A stretch of 64,000 bases of DNA from JAYKGU01 sp035285585 (GTDB lineage Bacteria > Cyanobacteriota > Cyanobacteriia > CAKZMO01). Under the pieces are notes generated by a model. The model had not been told where the DNA came from, ran no database searches, and saw nothing but the letters and a program-made list of their open reading frames with translations. This document shows, piece by piece, positions 60,702 through 64,000 of this stretch. Each line of letters begins with the position of its first letter. The stretch's first letter is position 1. Position numbers and translations under genes: made by a program. The stretch lies in contig JAYKGU010000062.1 of the NCBI GenBank assembly GCA_035285585.1, positions 1-64,000 on the forward strand, given 5' to 3'.

Positions 60702-61503
60702 ATTTAAAGCTCCCGGCAAAAAAGTTGGGCTTACTCACTCAGTAGTTAAGCGAAAGTACTTTCCTGGGTACGCACCCCAGCGGGGGTACCCCCAAGAAAT
60801 GTGATCAAAATTGCTCAACACTTATTTGGCACTGTTCGCTGCTCTCAAGGGGGAGAGGCCACGCCAAAAGGGGGGCAGTGGCTTGATCACAAAAGGCGAT
60901 CGCCAGCAGACAATAACCGAACTCAAAAAGGGTTTGAAAAGCGGTTGATTGCATTTTGTAAGCATCAACAAATTTCCCCGCTTCCCCTTGGAAATTTGGG
61001 AAGGGGAGGGGAAATCAAAGCCAAAATCCTATCTTTAAAGAAAATTTAAAGCGGATTGGGCCAGCTTTATGACCCAGAAAAACTTTTCAAATGGACTTTC
61101 GAGCAGTTATCGGAGCGATCGCCAGTATTATCACCTGTCTGAAAACATTCCTGGCGGAATGAGCAGATTCAAGTTGAGGTTGCACGGGTACTTATATGTT
61201 CTCAGCAAATAAATAGTTAAGTTGTGAAGCGCTGATAAAAGTAGTGCTTTATTCAGTAAAGACACTGTTAAGTTTTGGGCGTCCAGGCGGGTTTCTAGCC
61301 TGTATTTCGTCAATTCAGGCTTCTACGTATTTTCCACAGGATGCCTGACCCAGACGCCGGACATTGCCCTCATCCCCCAGCCCTTAATGGGAGAAGGGGA
61401 GCCAGAACAGATTGCCTGTTTCAAAGCCGCTCTCCCGCTCGGGAGAGGAGCTTGGGGTGAGGGCGAAATGGCAGCAGAGCAAGTGACCTAACAGGAATAA
61501 CGT
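60702..61503. other. intergenic region with repeat family 4 copy 2
   Basis: These 800 bases separate the solenoid and prohibitin-like genes, both on the minus strand. It holds repeat family 4 copy 2 (61367-61463) and a HIP1-type octamer. The plus-strand open frame at 60801-61049 and the minus-strand frame at 61131-61313 have no family character, so I do not call them. Confidence 0.45.
61367..61463. repeat. dispersed repeat family 4, copy 2
   Basis: Blocks CCCTCATCCCCCAGCCC, TGGGAGAAGGGGAGCCAGAA, TTTCAAAGCC, and CCCGCTCGGGAGAGGAGC follow in the same order as at 15101-15203, and CTTGGGGTGAGGG closes it. The outer parts are inverted repeats (CCCTCATCCCC / GGGGTGAGGG). Confidence 0.7.
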
Positions 61504-62382
61504 TTAGGGCGTCACCCTGGGGTCACTGTCATCCAACCGAAAGCTGATAGGTAAACCGCCACTGCCGCCATCCACAATCAGCACCTTGGTGTTAGGGGAA
61601 GCCGCCAACGCCTCCGTTGCTTCGATCGCTCGAAGCTGTAGCATTTGATCTGTCATTCCCTCCGTGATAATGCGCTGGGCGTCGGCGGTACCCTGGGCTT
61701 CAATCCGCTTGCGTTCTGCCTCCTGACGCTCTCGCTCCAGCACAAACGCCATTTGCTGGCTTTCCTGCTCGGCTTTGAGCTTTTCCTCCACCGCCGCCTG
61801 TAGCGACTCGGGCAGGATGACCTCCCGCAGCAACGTTTCTTCTACGGCAAAGCCCAGGGGGGCGAGCTGTTCGCCCATGCGGGCACGGAGCTGGGTGGCC
61901 ACCTCTCGCCGCTTGCTGGAATAGACCGCCTCAACGGGATACTGGGCAGTCACTTCCCGTACGATAGAGCGGAAGCGGGCGATGATAATTTCCTGCTCGT
62001 CGGGGCCAATTTGCTCATAGATAACCGCTGCCTGCTGGGGATTCAGGCGGTATTGCAGGCTGACATCGAGTTCAAAGGCCAATCCGTCTTTGGAGGTGAC
62101 TTCGATGCGCTCTTTAATGTCTTTAAGCCGTGTGGAGAAGTGGGTGACGCTGGCGGTTGGCCCCAGGAAGTGGATCCCTGGCGAGAGCGGTGTGGCCGAG
62201 GTTTTGCCCAGGGTTTCTACCACCCCAACCATGCCTGTGGGGATGGTGACCACGGAGCGGGCGGCGGTGATCAGGACGGCAAGACCACCCAGGGCGATCG
62301 CCATCGCCCCAACTTTGTACTGGCGGACGGTTTTGCTGACCGCCGATTGGCTAAGCACTTTACTGGGCACTTTACTGGCCAT
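61504..62382 (-). CDS. SPFH/prohibitin-like membrane protein
   Basis: This 292-residue protein has an N-terminal membrane anchor (AMAIALGGLAVLITAARSVV) and a Band 7/SPFH domain (GMVGVVETLGKTSATPLSPG to SLQYRLNPQQAAVIYEQIG). A coiled-coil region follows (EEKLKAEQESQQMAFVLERE). It should form large rings at the cytoplasmic or thylakoid membrane. Prohibitin-like proteins are linked to membrane protease control and photosystem assembly, but the exact role here is unknown. Its start follows a 143-base gap from the TrkA gene. Confidence 0.88.
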   Translation of the reverse strand: MASKVPSKVLSQSAVSKTVRQYKVGAMAIALGGLAVLITAARSVVTIPTGMVGVVETLGKTSATPLSPGIHFLGPTASVTHFSTRLKDIKERIEVTSKDGLAFELDVSLQYRLNPQQAAVIYEQIGPDEQEIIIARFRSIVREVTAQYPVEAVYSSKRREVATQLRARMGEQLAPLGFAVEETLLREVILPESLQAAVEEKLKAEQESQQMAFVLERERQEAERKRIEAQGTADAQRIITEGMTDQMLQLRAIEATEALAASPNTKVLIVDGGSGGLPISFRLDDSDPRVTP

Positions 62383-62525
62383 CGGGTTCCCCCTATGTGT
62401 ATTTTTGAGTACGGGCTTGGCGAGCGTACCCGCTAGAACCGGGTATACTCTCCTGATACCGTATCGGGGGCTGGCAAAACTTTTATGAAAATTCTACTGA
62501 AAGCCAGGGAACCAGGGCGATCGCC

Positions 62526-63239
62526 TCAATCGGGCAACTGATCGATGCTCCGATTTGTGCCAATCACCACCATGACCGCTCCTTTTCTCAACCGCATCAC
62601 CGGGCTGGGGTTAATTTCAAACTTTTCGCTGCCCTGCTCGCTGCTAATCGCCAGAATGCTGAGGCCGTAGGTGCGTCGCAGCTCCAGTTCGGCAATGGTT
62701 TTGCCGTCAAATTCGGCGGGAACAATGCGTTCAACAATGCTGTGGTCAGGGTCTAGCTCGAAGCGATCGAGAATTTCGGGACGGGTGAGCGATCGCGCCA
62801 GCGCACACCCCGTTTCATGTTCTGGAAACACCACTTTATCCGCTCCCACCCGCCGCAGGAGCTTACCGTGAATTTCTGAAGATGCCTTAGCTACGATGTA
62901 GGGCACCCCCGCTTCCTTGACATTGAGCGTGGTAATAATACTTTCCTGAATGTAATTGCCGATCGCCACGATCACGGTATCAAAGTCGTAAACTCCGGCC
63001 TCCGCCAGGGCGTTGGGGTTGGTGGAATCGAGCTGCAGCGCGTGGGCCGCCAGTTGGTCTGACAGAACCCGCGTGACCAGGGTTTCGTCGGAGTCAATCC
63101 CCAGAACCTCATAGCCGAGGTGGTGGAGGGTTTGACAGACGGCCCGCCCAAAGCGCCCCAGCCCAATGACCGCAAATTGGCGATTGCCCGCACGCAGGTT
63201 TCGAAAAAAGCTGAGGTCCGATAGGGATGACAAATTCAC
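62526..63239 (-). CDS. TrkA/KtrA-type potassium channel regulator
   Basis: This cytoplasmic subunit gates a K+ (or Na+/K+) transporter. It has 237 residues: an RCK_N Rossmann domain with GLGRFGRAVCQTLHHLGYEV (GxGxxG), a conserved acidic residue at the end of the second strand (GIDSD), and an RCK_C domain. The KtrA group partners with KtrB in cyanobacterial osmo-adaptation. No KtrB/KtrE gene is in the window. Salt acclimation also links to the stpA gene far upstream, but they are not clustered. Confidence 0.9.
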   Translation of the reverse strand: MNLSSLSDLSFFRNLRAGNRQFAVIGLGRFGRAVCQTLHHLGYEVLGIDSDETLVTRVLSDQLAAHALQLDSTNPNALAEAGVYDFDTVIVAIGNYIQESIITTLNVKEAGVPYIVAKASSEIHGKLLRRVGADKVVFPEHETGCALARSLTRPEILDRFELDPDHSIVERIVPAEFDGKTIAELELRRTYGLSILAISSEQGSEKFEINPSPVMRLRKGAVMVVIGTNRSIDQLPD

Positions 63240-63390
63240 GGGTAGACTCCGACGGTTGCTTCAAAAGGAATGAATGCCGTAGCAGGGGATCAATGCTTCT
63301 CACCTATGGTCGCACATCGCCGCCGCACCCTGCAGTTGGCGATCGCCCATCCTATCTTTTATCGCGGATACAGCCGCTAGCATTGCCGGA

Positions 63391-64000
63391 CTAGTGCTGT
63401 AAAAACAACGCCACCAGCTCAGCGGTGGTGACTAACCGTTCATGGGGCTGGGAGGCATTTCCTGAAGAATAGAGATCGGCGGTGCGGTAGCCCTGGGCCA
63501 AGAGTGCTGCCTGGGTGGTCATCAGATGCTGGGCCGCCTGGGCTTCTCCCCACTGTTGCAGCATCAGTACCACCCCCGCCAAAGTCCCTAGGGGATTGGC
63601 GATGCCCTTGCCTGCAATATCGGGCGCAGTGCCGTGGATGGCTTCATACAGGCCAAAGCCCAGGGCATTGAGGCTGGCGGAACCCAGGAGACCGATGGAA
63701 CCGGCGATCGCCCCCCCCAAATCACTCAAAATGTCTCCAAACAAATTCCCAGCCAGCACCACATCAAAGTCCTGGGGCCGCATCACCAACTGCATCGCCA
63801 GGTTATCTACCAGCATCGGCTCAACGGTAATGCCTGGGAAGGCTTGAGCTTCTTCCCGCACCAGTCGCGTCCAGGGCAGATGGGGCAGGGCGTTTTCCTT
63901 GTGGGCCACCGTGAGGTGCTGCCGCCGCTGTTGAGCCTGCTGCAGGGCGACCCGCGCAATGCGGCGAATCTGCCAGTCCCCATAGTGCATGGCGTGGTAG
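63391..64000 (-). CDS. 3-isopropylmalate dehydrogenase-type enzyme, C-terminal part (cut by window edge)
   Basis: The frame is open to the window's right edge (the residues Y-H-A precede the ATG at 63990), so this is the last ~200 residues of a normal ~360-residue enzyme. Family motifs are WQIRRIARVALQQAQQRR, FDVVLAGNLFGDILSDLGGA and AIHGTAPDIAGKGIANP. The catalytic Lys is probably in VAHKENALP, which differs from the usual DKANVL. It may be LeuB or a paralogue (isocitrate or tartrate type). No leuCD gene is in view. Confidence 0.75.
   Translation of the reverse strand, partial: YHAMHYGDWQIRRIARVALQQAQQRRQHLTVAHKENALPHLPWTRLVREEAQAFPGITVEPMLVDNLAMQLVMRPQDFDVVLAGNLFGDILSDLGGAIAGSIGLLGSASLNALGFGLYEAIHGTAPDIAGKGIANPLGTLAGVVLMLQQWGEAQAAQHLMTTQAALLAQGYRTADLYSSGNASQPHERLVTTAELVALFLQH

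Noticed and set aside
60801..61049. Plus-strand 82-codon frame near the solenoid gene
   Set aside because: No recognisable protein pattern and no ribosome-binding site; lies in a repeat-bearing spacer.

Overview
The window is chromosomal DNA from a filamentous- or Leptolyngbya-type cyanobacterium. The evidence is a complete phycocyanin operon (cpcB-A-C-C-D-E-F), the RuBisCO-type LysR regulator RbcR, the phylloquinone enzyme MenA, the glucosylglycerol-phosphate phosphatase StpA, and dozens of copies of the cyanobacterial HIP1 octamer GCGATCGC. StpA suggests that the cell makes the compatible solute glucosylglycerol, so a brackish, marine or otherwise salt-exposed habitat is plausible. I see no rRNA, CRISPR array, prophage or full insertion sequence. 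One tRNA, tRNA-Ser(GGA), is present.

Layout. 0-3.5 kb: two tandem PEP-CTERM zinc metalloproteases (the first cut by the window edge) and an unknown protein. 3.5-9.2 kb, minus strand: a small esterase, accD, a DUF2007 protein, stpA, a prepilin peptidase and an M23 peptidase. 9.9-15.4 kb: a Ser/Thr kinase with TPRs, an ABC exporter, a receiver-GGDEF protein and a small membrane protein. 15.5-21.3 kb: thiL, a lumenal cyclophilin, efp-accB, tRNA-Ser and a CIA30/NAD-binding protein. 22-25.2 kb: a gluconate uptake and phosphorylation pair (gntP plus an FGGY kinase). 25.2-30.4 kb, minus strand: the cpc operon. 31-40.6 kb: alr, menA, an adrenodoxin-type ferredoxin, a roadblock-like protein, rbcR, a second Ser/Thr kinase, a PstS-like binding protein and a Crp/Fnr regulator. 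41-55 kb: an orphan DALR protein, a Cof-type phosphatase, a CDF transporter, polA, a large PAS/GAF histidine kinase, an alpha/beta hydrolase, a PHP phosphoesterase, sepF and an inositol-monophosphatase-family enzyme. 55-64 kb: a glycosyltransferase, a TetR/GST pair with twin operators, an unknown winged-helix-like protein, a beta-solenoid repeat protein, a prohibitin-like protein, a TrkA/KtrA subunit and a partial LeuB-type dehydrogenase.

The most unusual content is between the genes. At least five families of short palindromic dispersed repeats lie in the intergenic spaces. The best defined is an 89-92 bp element with five copies, each an imperfect inverted repeat of two 40-nt arms and each bounded by TA on both sides. 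One copy sits inside the terminal repeat of a different element, and removing it with one TA restores that 13-bp terminus. This looks like a non-autonomous element that duplicates a TA target, as IS630/Tc1-mariner transposases do. Another copy supplies the stop codon of the GST gene. A second family (about 103 bp with a GGGCAAATGGCCATTTGCCC-type core) begins at or just after stop codons. Isolated palindromes of these families also lie inside the cpc operon, between cpcC and cpcD and between cpcD and cpcE, where they could affect mRNA processing and subunit stoichiometry.
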